A DNA stretch of 64,000 bases, from NCBI GenBank assembly GCA_012797975.1, contig JAAZOD010000007.1, forward strand, positions 1-64,000. Direction: 5' to 3'. The notes beneath the pieces were generated by a model. It worked only from the letters and a program-made list of their open reading frames with translations. It was not told the origin of the DNA and did not search any database. The stretch is from Pelolinea sp. (GTDB lineage: Bacteria > Chloroflexota > Anaerolineae > Anaerolineales > Anaerolineaceae). Positions within the stretch are counted from its first letter, which is position 1. Every line of letters starts with the position of its first letter. A program made the translations under genes and the position numbers. This document shows, piece by piece, positions 16,456 to 24,972 of the stretch.

Positions 16456-17679
16456 TTATTCAGTACGCAGTGCTTCCACGGGTTCCAGGTTGGCAGCGCG
16501 GTTGGCCGGATAGATGCCAAAGATCAAACCTACTCCCACTGAGAACAGGGTCGAAAGTACCACAGACGAAAGACTGATCTGAGGATTGAGTGCTGTGCTG
16601 CTGAAAACGGCGATCTTGCCGATCAACGCTGAAATACCTGCTCCCAGTAATATACCTAAAATCCCACCCAGCAATCCGATCATCAGCGATTCAATCAGGA
16701 ATTGCGATAAAATATCGCTTTTTCGAGCGCCAACCGCTTTACGCAGGCCGATCTCACGGGTTCGCTCGACCACAGTCACCAGCATGATATTCATGATGCC
16801 GATGCCACCCACCAGCAGGGAAATAGCAGCGATACCACCTAGAAAAATGGATAATACGGCAGTGATAGAACTGGCTGCTTCGGTGATGGATTCCTGTGAC
16901 ATGACCGTGAAATCATTTTCCTCATCGCCCAAAATGCCGTGTTGGCTCTGCATGATCTTGGTCACCTCATCAATGGCATTTTGTACATCATCAGAATTGG
17001 TGGCGGAAATAGAGATTGTGCTTACTTCATTGTGAGTATTGGTGCGTGAAATGATGCGCGCTTGAGCGGTGGTGATGGGAACGAAGATCTGGGTATCGGA
17101 AGATCCAATGGATGTCCCGCCCTGTTCTTCCAGTAAACCGATCACAGTGTAGACATAACTTCCCAGACGGATCTTGTTCCCGACCACGTTTTGGGTGGTA
17201 TTGAACAGCTCTTCTGCAATGTCCACCCCGATCACAGCGACGGTCGACCGTTCGTCCACCTGACTTTGGGTGATGAAGGATCCTTCGCTGGTCGGCGTAT
17301 TGCGCACATATTCGTATTCGGGAGTGACCCCATAGACCTGTGCGGAGATAGAATTACCGGAATAGGTGGCGGTCATATTATTCTGAACCGATGGAGCCAC
17401 TGCCGCGATATATTGCGGATTTGCATCGCTGATGGCAATTGCATCCGAGAGCGTCAGGGCCTCGGGGTTGCTGACATCGCTGTTTTGTGAAATGAAGATC
17501 AGGTTCGTACCCATCGATTCAATGGAGCTGGTGATCGATGCTGTTGCACCGTTCCCGATGGCCAGCATGGAAATCACCGCAGCAACACCAATGAGAATTC
17601 CCAACATGGTCAGAAAGGTGCGCATTTTATTTGAAAGCAAACTGCTGAAGGCTTCCTTGAAAAATTGCAGTATGTTCAT
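16456..17679 (-). CDS. MacB-like ABC transporter permease
   Basis: A FtsX/MacB-type permease of 407 residues: one N-terminal membrane helix (TFLTMLGILIGVAAVISMLAI), a large periplasmic-type core (about 45-275), and three C-terminal helices, with RTREIGLRKAVGARKSDIL between the second and third and a final EPVEALRTE. With the ATPase and adaptor upstream it forms a tripartite-like MacA-MacB exporter for peptides, macrolides or lipids. Its start overlaps the ATPase stop. The substrate is not predictable. Confidence 0.9.
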   Translation of the reverse strand: MNILQFFKEAFSSLLSNKMRTFLTMLGILIGVAAVISMLAIGNGATASITSSIESMGTNLIFISQNSDVSNPEALTLSDAIAISDANPQYIAAVAPSVQNNMTATYSGNSISAQVYGVTPEYEYVRNTPTSEGSFITQSQVDERSTVAVIGVDIAEELFNTTQNVVGNKIRLGSYVYTVIGLLEEQGGTSIGSSDTQIFVPITTAQARIISRTNTHNEVSTISISATNSDDVQNAIDEVTKIMQSQHGILGDEENDFTVMSQESITEAASSITAVLSIFLGGIAAISLLVGGIGIMNIMLVTVVERTREIGLRKAVGARKSDILSQFLIESLMIGLLGGILGILLGAGISALIGKIAVFSSTALNPQISLSSVVLSTLFSVGVGLIFGIYPANRAANLEPVEALRTE

Positions 17680-18353
17680 TTCTCCACCTTTCCGTCAATG
17701 ATATGGATGATCCTATTCGTCCTTTTTGCCACACCTGGATCATGTGTAACGATGATCAGCGTAACATCATCTTCTTTGTTCAGATCAAGCAACAGTTGCA
17801 TGATCTCAATCCCGGCTTTGGAATCTAGGTTTCCGGTGGGTTCATCTGCCAGAATGATGGCCGGGTTCGTGATCAACGCTCTGGCGATTGCCACGCGTTG
17901 CTGCTGCCCACCGGAGAGTTCAAAGGGTTTATGGTTCATGCGATCCTTCAACCCAACCCGCTCCAACATGGCAGCCGCCATTTCCTTATGGTTGTTGCCG
18001 TTATCCCTTCGATAGCGAAGCGGCAACTCTACATTCTCCAGGGCGCTTGTACGCTGCAAAAGATTGTAGTTTTGGAAAACAAATCCAATTCTGCGATTGC
18101 GGATATCTGCGAGCTGGTCATCCGATAACTTTGATACATCTTCATTATCCAGCAGGTACTGTCCCGAGGTGGGGCGATCCAGGCAGCCCAGAATATTCAT
18201 CAGGGTCGATTTTCCTGATCCAGAGGGGCCCATGATCGCCATTACCTCACCCCTTTTCACCTTCAGGGATAACCCGCGCAGAGCGTCCACTTGAATTTCG
18301 CCCAACTGGTAAGTTTTTACCAGATCACGGGCTTCAACAACATTTTTTTCCAT
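17676..18353 (-). CDS. MacB/LolD-like ABC transporter ATP-binding protein
   Basis: A 225-residue ATPase: Walker A GPSGSGKST near residue 41, Q-loop FQNYNLL, signature LSGGQQQRVAIARAL, Walker B ILADEPTGNLD and the H-loop VTHDP. It belongs to the MacB/LolD/FtsE class that powers mechanotransmission rather than translocation across the membrane. It overlaps the permease by four bases and follows the adaptor gene by nine. Confidence 0.93.
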   Translation of the reverse strand: MEKNVVEARDLVKTYQLGEIQVDALRGLSLKVKRGEVMAIMGPSGSGKSTLMNILGCLDRPTSGQYLLDNEDVSKLSDDQLADIRNRRIGFVFQNYNLLQRTSALENVELPLRYRRDNGNNHKEMAAAMLERVGLKDRMNHKPFELSGGQQQRVAIARALITNPAIILADEPTGNLDSKAGIEIMQLLLDLNKEDDVTLIIVTHDPGVAKRTNRIIHIIDGKVEK

Positions 18354-18362
18354 AATGAACCT

Positions 18363-19907
18363 CTATTGCTGCTGCTGAGGCATATCCTGTGGGGGTTCAC
18401 TGCCACTGGGTTGGGTTTCGCCGCCTCTTGATCCACCCATCATCCCGCCCAATCCGAACATACCAAAAGCAGCGTCACTGGTACTGGAATTTGCGAAAAC
18501 CATTACCTGATCACCGGCTTTCAATGCTCCGTCTTTAACGATGGAGTAGGAATCGGAACTGGCTTCCACTTCCACGGGAACAGTTGTTACCGTATTATCG
18601 GAACCAACCACCATGACAACACTGGTACCATTCACGGTCTGGATTGCCAGATTGGGAACCAGCACGGCGTTTTCCACTTCTTTGATCATTACGGTAGCCA
18701 CTGCAGTGAAACCGGGTTTGATATTTTCATCAATATTGGTAATGGAAATAGTCACGGTAAATTCCACAATGCCTGAGCTTTCATCACCTGCTAAAGACAC
18801 TTTGGAAACTTCTCCCTCATAAGTTTGATTCGGAATGGCATCGAAGGTGATGCTCACTGGCTGACCAATCTCAATTTCATTGATGTCGATTTCCGAAACG
18901 GAGATGTCAATCACCAGATTGCTCATGTTATCCAATTGAACGGCCTGAGTGCCGCTGGAAACGATATCCCCTTCATCTACCAGGATATCCGTTATTACAC
19001 CGTCAAAAGGAGCGATGATATATTGCGAGTTCACGGTGTTTTGAAGGGCCTGTACATTTGCTTCAGCAGCCGCAATCTCTTCGGAATTGTCTTTATATTT
19101 TTCGTATGTGACACGCGCTTCTTCCAGTGCTGCTTTAGCTTGGTCAAATTCGATAAAGTCTGTTTCGACCGTATGATCATACGTTCGACCGAGCAAATAA
19201 TTGATGTTGCGATATGCTTTATCGCGCGCCAGTTGGGCGGCGTCCAGAGCTTCCTTGGCTGCGATCTTATCAGTGTTATCATCTGCCAGATTGCTCAGTG
19301 CTTCATAAGCATGCTGTGCATTCCATAGATCTTCTTCGGATTGTTGATAGGATGCTCGGGCAGCGTCGATCCGTTCGTCCGAAGTGTTGTTGAAATTCCA
19401 GTAATCGCGCATCTGTTTTTTGGCGGCATAGTCATATTCTGCATCATCCAAGGCAAGCGCAGCTTCCTGCAGCGCGGAGTCGGCAGCTTTTAGTTTATCC
19501 AATTCATATTGCGCATCCAAAAGACTTGATTGTGCTTGCAAAACAGAAGAGGGAAGAGAACTGGCATCCAGTGTGAGCAAAATATCTCCCTGTTTCACGG
19601 AATCGCCTACACTGAGCTCCAGTGGACTGACAGTACCGCTGGTTTGCCACGTCAGGGTTGCCGAGGGAACAGCACGAACGGTCCCTACCACATCGATGGT
19701 CTGCGAGAATGTGCCTGTTGACAAAATCACGATCTCTGCCTGAGTTTCGGCGCTTTCTTTTGCATTATCTCGCGAGGAAAGGAAAACACTCAGCAGCACA
19801 ATAACGATCAATGCAACACTACCCCAGATGATGGATTTCTTTTTATTCTTCTTGAGATAGTCTGCGACTTTTTGATAGATATTTTGGAAAAATGTTTTTA
19901 TTTTCAT
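18363..19907 (-). CDS. MacA-like membrane fusion (HlyD/RND adaptor) protein
   Basis: A 514-residue adaptor: N-terminal membrane anchor (about 28-46), barrel-sandwich hybrid halves (TVSPLELSVGDSVKQGDILL and YIIAPFDGVITDILVDEGDIV), a coiled-coil hairpin of about 150 residues between them rich in Ala, Gln and Glu, and beta-barrel domains. The C-terminus is low complexity, with Gly/Met then Pro/Gln (FGLGGMMGGSRGG, then DMPQQQQ). It is the first gene of the exporter operon, divergent from a two-component system 170 bases away that probably controls it. Confidence 0.9.
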   Translation of the reverse strand: MKIKTFFQNIYQKVADYLKKNKKKSIIWGSVALIVIVLLSVFLSSRDNAKESAETQAEIVILSTGTFSQTIDVVGTVRAVPSATLTWQTSGTVSPLELSVGDSVKQGDILLTLDASSLPSSVLQAQSSLLDAQYELDKLKAADSALQEAALALDDAEYDYAAKKQMRDYWNFNNTSDERIDAARASYQQSEEDLWNAQHAYEALSNLADDNTDKIAAKEALDAAQLARDKAYRNINYLLGRTYDHTVETDFIEFDQAKAALEEARVTYEKYKDNSEEIAAAEANVQALQNTVNSQYIIAPFDGVITDILVDEGDIVSSGTQAVQLDNMSNLVIDISVSEIDINEIEIGQPVSITFDAIPNQTYEGEVSKVSLAGDESSGIVEFTVTISITNIDENIKPGFTAVATVMIKEVENAVLVPNLAIQTVNGTSVVMVVGSDNTVTTVPVEVEASSDSYSIVKDGALKAGDQVMVFANSSTSDAAFGMFGLGGMMGGSRGGETQPSGSEPPQDMPQQQQ

Positions 19908-20077
19908 TGAAGAACCTCCGTTTGTATGGCAAATATATACGAAGTCAAAGCGCTCTTCGGAGTGGAAGGTATCATGTCGTTTCGTTATTTTGCAATACCA
20001 AGAGAGTGATTGCGGTAATGCTTGACTGTTAAAGGAATCACAAGCCGAAAGAAATAGGATTGTGTTAATATGAAAGC

Positions 20078-21352
20078 ATGAATAACGCCGAAATCAATGA
20101 GCGGGAAATAAAAATATTACGTTTTTACGTGCTTTTCCAGTTCTGTGTTTATCTTTTTAGCCAGGTCATTCGAACTTTCTTCCTGTCTGGTGCATCGTTC
20201 AGCCAATTCAATTGGATCAGGTTTGTCCCCGCGCTTATTTTCTTGACCATTTTTATCCTATTAAGCTTGCGGAAATTTAAACAAGATTTTTCAAAGACCA
20301 GGTTCTTAACCCTGATCGTTATCCTTTCGGTTACAACCATTGTCACACGTTTCTTGACCCCCGATTTCTCGGTGAACAGGGCTTTTTTTACGCCGGGGGT
20401 CTTCAATTTCAACTTTGATCAAATCTTTTTTCTCATTCTGCCGGTCCTGTTCATTGCTTGGTTATTTTCTCGGGCGACCCTGCTACTGTTCTGCGGTTTT
20501 ATTACGGCGGTGGAAATTGGTGTTTCTTTCCTTTCCATCCAGACGGATCCAATGAGTCTTGGCATTCTGATTGCCAGTATTGTTTTTCGCGGCGTGATCT
20601 TTGGCATCATGGGCCTTTTTGTGAACAGCATGAGTGAAGTACAAAATCTGCAGCAAGAGAAATTAGAAAAAGCAAATGTACGGTTGCGGAAATATGCCAT
20701 CTATACTGAACAATTAGCCCAGACCCGCGAAAGGAATCGCCTGGCGCGAGAACTGCATGACACCCTGGCACACACCTTGAGCAGTGTGGCTGTTCAACTG
20801 GAGGCAGTCAAAGTTCTCTTTGATACCAATCAGAATGAGGCGAAAAAAGGACTTGAGCGCAGTTTGGTGACCACGCGTAATGGATTAAATGAAACCAGGC
20901 GTGCTTTGAATGATCTGCGCACTTCGGAACTGGAAAATTTTGGCTTGTGCCAATCGCTGCGCAACTTGCTGCAAAGTGGAGCAGCACGCGGAGATTTCCA
21001 CTTTACGGAGAACCTTTCGGAAGCGTTGAACTTGTTGCCTGATAAGATCAGCCATGCCATTTACCGGACGGTGCAGGAGGCGGTGGAGAATACCGTTCAG
21101 CACGCCAAAGCAAAGAATGTCGATCTTCAAATCGATCAGGCGGAGAGGATTTTAACCTTGTCCTATTCGGATGATGGACAGGGATTTGAACCTGATAAGA
21201 CCGACGATGTGAAGCATTATGGGCTGCAGGGTATACGCGAAAGGATCGAACTGCTGGGTGGTGTTCTGACACTGGAGAGCGCACCGAATCAGGGAACCCG
21301 GATCAGGATCAGATTGGAGTTGGACAATGATAAAAGTATTGATTTGCGATGA
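20078..21352 (+). CDS. NarL-family sensor histidine kinase (HisKA_3)
   Basis: Six hydrophobic segments occupy residues ~12-185, without a sizeable extracellular loop, so the stimulus is probably sensed in or near the membrane. A coiled coil leads to the HisKA_3 phospho-acceptor motif RLARELHDTLAH (His227) and a HATPase_c domain (N-box AVQEAVENTVQHAKA-like near 325; DDGQGFEP; GLQGIRERIELLGG). This is the DesK/LiaS-like layout. The 3' end overlaps the response regulator start by 26 bases. Divergent placement from the MacAB-like exporter suggests it controls that exporter, possibly in response to envelope stress; this is inference. Confidence 0.9.
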   Translation: MNNAEINEREIKILRFYVLFQFCVYLFSQVIRTFFLSGASFSQFNWIRFVPALIFLTIFILLSLRKFKQDFSKTRFLTLIVILSVTTIVTRFLTPDFSVNRAFFTPGVFNFNFDQIFFLILPVLFIAWLFSRATLLLFCGFITAVEIGVSFLSIQTDPMSLGILIASIVFRGVIFGIMGLFVNSMSEVQNLQQEKLEKANVRLRKYAIYTEQLAQTRERNRLARELHDTLAHTLSSVAVQLEAVKVLFDTNQNEAKKGLERSLVTTRNGLNETRRALNDLRTSELENFGLCQSLRNLLQSGAARGDFHFTENLSEALNLLPDKISHAIYRTVQEAVENTVQHAKAKNVDLQIDQAERILTLSYSDDGQGFEPDKTDDVKHYGLQGIRERIELLGGVLTLESAPNQGTRIRIRLELDNDKSIDLR

Positions 21353-21968
21353 TCAGGAATTGGTTTGCGAAGGCTTGAATGCCATCCTGAGCACATCCAC
21401 TTTGGTGGAGGTGCAGGGGATGTGTTACAACGGTCTGGAAGCGATCGATTTCTTGGAGAAGCATGCGGTGGATGTGATCCTGATGGATCTGAAGATGCCG
21501 GTTTTGAACGGTATCCAGGCCACCAAACAGATCAAGGAAAAGTTCCCTAACGTGCATATTCTTGTATTGACCACCTATGATGCGGATCAATGGGTTTTGG
21601 ATGCCATCCGGTATGGCGCAGATGGATATATGCTCAAAGATGCTCCTCGCGAACGCCTGTTGCAGGCCATTGAAGAGGTCAATGAAGGACGCACCCCGGT
21701 GGATTCGAAGGTAGCGGGAAAGATCTTTGAACAAATCTCCAAGATGCCGCAGAAATCACCCACCACCATCGGATCGAATTTAACAGATCGCGAGAAAGAA
21801 GTGTTGATGCTGATTTCGCATGGCAAATCCAATGCGGAAATTGCCGAGAACCTTTATCTCTCTGAAGGGACGGTCCGCAATTATGTCAGTTCCATTCTTG
21901 AAAAATTGGAAGTGACCGATCGCACTCAGGCGGCAGTCATTGCCATCCGCAGCGGGCTGGTCGATTGA
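21327..21968 (+). CDS. NarL/LuxR-type response regulator
   Basis: The receiver domain (1-120) keeps the acidic pair Asp8-Asp9, phospho-acceptor Asp54 (ILMDLKMP), Thr in VLTTYD and Lys in YMLKDA. A LuxR-type helix-turn-helix follows (LTDREKEVLMLISHGKSNAEI, then LSEGTVRNYVSSILEKL). It overlaps the kinase gene and so forms a two-component pair with it. The stop is followed at once by a bidirectional hairpin shared with the convergent ubiquitin-like operon. Confidence 0.93.
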   Translation: MIKVLICDDQELVCEGLNAILSTSTLVEVQGMCYNGLEAIDFLEKHAVDVILMDLKMPVLNGIQATKQIKEKFPNVHILVLTTYDADQWVLDAIRYGADGYMLKDAPRERLLQAIEEVNEGRTPVDSKVAGKIFEQISKMPQKSPTTIGSNLTDREKEVLMLISHGKSNAEIAENLYLSEGTVRNYVSSILEKLEVTDRTQAAVIAIRSGLVD

Positions 21969-22016
21969 TTGGATTAAAAAAGAAACTCCCATTCGGGAGT
22001 CCCTTTTTTAATCCAA
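21969..22016. terminator. Bidirectional terminator between the two-component and ubiquitin-like operons
   Basis: An inner stem ACTCCC/GGGAGT with loop ATTC (21985-22000) is flanked by complementary A-rich and T-rich arms (TTGGATTAAAAAAG and CTTTTTTAATCCAA), so a hairpin followed by a T-tract forms on either strand. The last codons and TAA of the vWA gene lie inside the right arm. Confidence 0.85.
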
Positions 22017-23123
22017 TAATTTGATATGGATCTTTTTCTTCTTCTTTTTTGCTGTAATGCCGTTGGTCATTAATGGAACAACCAGCAGAACCAGCAATGC
22101 TCCCAGAAGGATGAAGAACAAGCCCCAATTATTGGGATTGGGAACCTCCGGGATCAAGCCCCCCGGATTGTAGGAAGAGGTGGATCCGCTGACATGTTTT
22201 TCCCATGCGCCTGACAGACGCACCGACAGGGCGCGCTTGACGCCATCGCGCAGGGTCTGAGGGGTAATGTAGCTGATCACTACTTCGCTTTGCAATGATT
22301 CGCGGATGGTGGAATACAGATTCACCAGCGCTTGCGGGTCTTCCACATACCCGTAGATTCCGCCAGCTTGCTGTGCCAGGTTGGTCAAAGTTTGTTCGTC
22401 GATACCTTCGTATTCATCCGGAGTGGCACCTTCTTCCGGTTTTGTTCCAAAGCCAATGGTGGAGATGGAAAGCCCGCTCTCGCCAATGGCCGACAAAATT
22501 TGGTCAGGGGTCGTCGAGCTCTGGTTATCCATGCCATCGGTCAATACAATGATAGCTTTACGCCCGCTGATCGGGTTCAAGGTCTCCACTGCTTTCAGCA
22601 GGGCATCCCACATGGCGGTATCATCGCGTGCCTGAATGGATTGGATACCTGAAAGCAAGGCATCTTTATCCGATGTGGTTTCCTGCACGGTTTGCACTTT
22701 GGTATTGAAGGTGATAATGCCGGCCTGGTCGGCAGCGCGCATCTGTTCAACGTAGGAAGAAGCCGCCTGCTTAGCTGTATCTAATTTATCAGAAAAGTTC
22801 ATACTGCCGGAATTGTCCATTACCAGCAAACTGGTGAACGATGCCACCTCATCCATGCCTTGAATTGCCTGAGCGCTGATGGGGCTTCCGTTTTCCAGCA
22901 GCTCGATATCCGAAACCGGCACCGGTACGGGATTACCAGCTTGATCCTTCGCGGAAACATAGACATGCACCAGTGGGAATTGGCTAGTATCCACCTGCGT
23001 GATCTGCAATGAGATTGCTTCAGAGGCAGCCGGACTTTGCATTTCCTGTTGGGTACAGGCGCCGCTCACCAATCCAACGATCAGGAGAATGGCGAAGAGG
23101 ACACAGTATTTTTGTTTACCCAT
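22008..23123 (-). CDS. vWA-domain lipoprotein, last gene of the ubiquitin-like operon
   Basis: An exported protein of about 371 residues. A signal segment (KYCVLFAILLIVGLVSGAC) ends in a lipobox-like Cys; the residue at -3 is Ser, so lipidation is likely but not canonical. A von Willebrand A domain follows with a complete MIDAS: DNSGSM, a Thr in the DDTAMWDAL loop and LTDGMDN. A C-terminal membrane helix (WGLFFILLGALLVLLVVPL) and a Lys-rich tail follow. Start at ATG 23123 has GAGG 8 bases upstream and lies five bases after the FHA stop; an upstream in-frame ATG at 23141 would overlap. vWA domains bind protein ligands through a metal. Co-transcription with E1/E2/JAMM genes is clear, but its part in that system is unknown. 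Confidence 0.8.
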   Translation of the reverse strand: MGKQKYCVLFAILLIVGLVSGACTQQEMQSPAASEAISLQITQVDTSQFPLVHVYVSAKDQAGNPVPVPVSDIELLENGSPISAQAIQGMDEVASFTSLLVMDNSGSMNFSDKLDTAKQAASSYVEQMRAADQAGIITFNTKVQTVQETTSDKDALLSGIQSIQARDDTAMWDALLKAVETLNPISGRKAIIVLTDGMDNQSSTTPDQILSAIGESGLSISTIGFGTKPEEGATPDEYEGIDEQTLTNLAQQAGGIYGYVEDPQALVNLYSTIRESLQSEVVISYITPQTLRDGVKRALSVRLSGAWEKHVSGSTSSYNPGGLIPEVPNPNNWGLFFILLGALLVLLVVPLMTNGITAKKKKKKIHIKLLD

Positions 23124-23127
23124 AGAT

Positions 23128-23985
23128 TTACCTCTTTTCATGATAGATCATCTCCGTTTTTCCCATCCGAATGTGTTGATTGTTCTTCAATTTTGCGACA
23201 TCCACCTTTTTTCCGTCCACAAAAGTGCCGCTGATGCTCAGGTCTTTCAGGGTGAAATAGGTGTCGTGCCCTTCGAGGATGGCATGCTGTGGATCGATGC
23301 CCGGATCGGGAATGGCGATTTCCGCTTTTAAGGGGCTGCTGCCGATGGTGGCAGAAGGACCGTTGGATTTGAGGAACTTATCCAGGATGAATTCCATCCC
23401 AAGGATCTTGCCGCTGGTAACCTCCAGCCATGTTCTGGAGAGGGCAAAGCTGATCAGTGCGGTGAAAATGCCGGTGGAGAACCCCAACAACATCAATCCG
23501 GCAGCTTTTCCCAAAGCGGGGTCCGATAAGATCGCCCGTGCAACTTCCAGCAGGGCGCCACCCACCAGGCCCCCGATCAAGCCGCCCAACCCGCCTTTCC
23601 AGAGTTGGGAGCCACCGGTGATGGATGTGGCAAATCCGATGAGCAGTCCAAAAAGCGCCCAGCCAAACGGACGACTCCATACGTCACCCCCGACCGCTAA
23701 GAAAGCGCTTTCAGCCAGGGGTAGTGCAATGCACCCGCCGATAGCGCCCAGCAGCATGGCTACTGCCCCTTTTTTCAAACCCACTCCCCCCGATTGAGCC
23801 AGCAATCCTTCCCCAATGCCGATGAAAAGGCCGATCAAGGCACCAATCAAGGCGCCGATGATCATTTCGCTGATATAAAAGTTGGATGTAAAGGAAAGAC
23901 CCAGCAGATTACTTGCCTGCCAGCCCAGCAATCCGCCGATGGCTCCCGTCATTCCAAGCGTATAAAAACGCATATTTCTTTTCAT
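23128..23985 (-). CDS. Membrane-anchored FHA-domain protein of the ubiquitin-like operon
   Basis: About 190 N-terminal residues form roughly six glycine-rich hydrophobic segments (for example IIGALIGALIGLFIGIGEG and GGLGGLIGGLVGGALLEVA). The C-terminal ~85 residues are an FHA domain (ATIGSSPLKAEIAI, QHAILEGHDTYFTLKDLS, GTFVDGKKV), which binds phosphothreonine peptides. The usual FHA Arg/Ser/His positions are only partly kept: the first strand has ATIGSS rather than xxIGR, so phospho-binding is not certain. The start overlaps the JAMM stop (ATGA). It may recruit partners to the membrane; unproven. Confidence 0.8.
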   Translation of the reverse strand: MKRNMRFYTLGMTGAIGGLLGWQASNLLGLSFTSNFYISEMIIGALIGALIGLFIGIGEGLLAQSGGVGLKKGAVAMLLGAIGGCIALPLAESAFLAVGGDVWSRPFGWALFGLLIGFATSITGGSQLWKGGLGGLIGGLVGGALLEVARAILSDPALGKAAGLMLLGFSTGIFTALISFALSRTWLEVTSGKILGMEFILDKFLKSNGPSATIGSSPLKAEIAIPDPGIDPQHAILEGHDTYFTLKDLSISGTFVDGKKVDVAKLKNNQHIRMGKTEMIYHEKR

Positions 23986-24695
23986 ATAACCAATACCTCC
24001 GTTTCAAGAGTGTTCAAATTCCGTTTTGGTTCCAAGTTTTTCCAGAATACTTTGCTTTTCTTTTCTCGATTGATCAATTCGTGGAATCCGAAGTAAGCTC
24101 GCGTATCCATCACGCCGTTCTTTTGGCGGATGAAAAAGCCACCTGTCGATGTGAAAGGTTCCACGACCAGCGCGACCTGCCAAGGTTTGGAAAAGAAATT
24201 ATTGTGCAGCCATTCATCCCAGGAAGAGAAGAAAACTCCCATTCTGGGGTGGGTGTGATACCACCCCACCAGCACTTTATCGGGATGATAACGTTCCAGA
24301 AAATCGAACAGGGCTATCTGGGTGTTGCTGGTGAAAGTAAGATGTGCGGCGCCCTGTTCGGTATAGGGAGCGGCAAGGATGGTATCGATCACGATGAATT
24401 GTTCTTTGGTTGTTGCATCCTGACAGTACTTTCCAGCCATCCAGCCGCCCACCTCATTTTCCAGATCGCTTCCGGCATGCGCGCAAATGCGAATGTAGGC
24501 GTTCTGTGTGATGAACACTTGAACCAGCGGATCCAGGAGCACCTCCGGTTTTTGCCTGGGTATCCATTCCAGAGAATGCCGGATAGGGATGCGGGAACTG
24601 CGGATAGCCATCTCATCTTCCTGTTTCAGGTTGAGGCGGAATTTGCTTTCCAATGCAATCTTCCGATCTTGTTCGTACAGAATGATCCTGCTCAC
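23982..24695 (-). CDS. JAMM/JAB-domain metallo-isopeptidase
   Basis: A 237-residue Rpn11/Mov34-like protein with an intact JAMM zinc site: Glu81 in ENEVGGWMAG, His147 and His149 in GWYHTHP, Ser157 and Asp160 in the following FFSSWDEW. JAMM enzymes cleave the bond after the C-terminal glycine of a ubiquitin-like protein, either to mature it or to remove it from targets. The first ~55 residues are an extra, basic segment not needed for the fold. The GTG start overlaps the stop of the ubiquitin-like gene (GTGA), a strong sign of function with it. It is cytosolic by sequence, with no signal or membrane segment. Confidence 0.9.
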   Translation of the reverse strand: MSRIILYEQDRKIALESKFRLNLKQEDEMAIRSSRIPIRHSLEWIPRQKPEVLLDPLVQVFITQNAYIRICAHAGSDLENEVGGWMAGKYCQDATTKEQFIVIDTILAAPYTEQGAAHLTFTSNTQIALFDFLERYHPDKVLVGWYHTHPRMGVFFSSWDEWLHNNFFSKPWQVALVVEPFTSTGGFFIRQKNGVMDTRAYFGFHELINREKKSKVFWKNLEPKRNLNTLETEVLVI

Positions 24696-24958
24696 CCTGC
24701 GGTAATATCTGCGGTGATCATTAGGCGGTCATTATCCGGTATGCCGGCTGAGGTGAGAGTTTCATCTTCTTTCAGTTCACGCCCCAGCGCTTTGCTGTCA
24801 AGGCGGTAGCTGACCGGCCTCCCATCAGGACCTACGGTGGGCAGTTCGAGCGTGGTTGCCAGTTCAGGCAGCAAATCTTTGATCTCGACATCATCCGGCA
24901 CTTCTGCATTGCGCGAACCACCAGAAGGTAGAACGAGGGTTACATTTTTATCTGACAT
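24692..24958 (-). CDS. Free ubiquitin-like modifier ending in a single glycine
   Basis: An 88-residue beta-grasp protein of the YukD/ubiquitin-like sort: an N-terminal hairpin (VTLVLPSGGSRNAEVP), helix DLLPELATTLEL, and a last strand RLMITADITAG. The C-terminus is exactly Gly88, exposed without a tail, as expected of a modifier ready for adenylation by an E1. It is about 70 % identical (hand alignment, same length, no gaps) to the N-terminal 88 residues of the adjacent Ubl-E2 fusion. AAAGGAGC sits 5 bases upstream. It is flanked by E2 and JAMM genes, 14 bases and a GTGA overlap away. Conjugation is inferred, not shown; sulphur-carrier use is the alternative. Confidence 0.85.
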   Translation of the reverse strand: MSDKNVTLVLPSGGSRNAEVPDDVEIKDLLPELATTLELPTVGPDGRPVSYRLDSKALGRELKEDETLTSAGIPDNDRLMITADITAG

Positions 24959-24972
24959 TTTTAGCTCCTTTT

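Noticed and set aside
16374-16542. A perfect-looking AAGGAGG followed by ATGs and a ~50-codon frame.
   Set aside because: Most of the frame is antisense to the MacB-like permease and its product has no domain; the ribosome-binding look is probably chance.
23913-24809. A plus-strand open frame of about 298 codons opposite the JAMM and Ubl genes.
   Set aside because: The opposite strand carries an intact JAMM motif and coupled starts and stops. The frame shows no domain and is a shadow.
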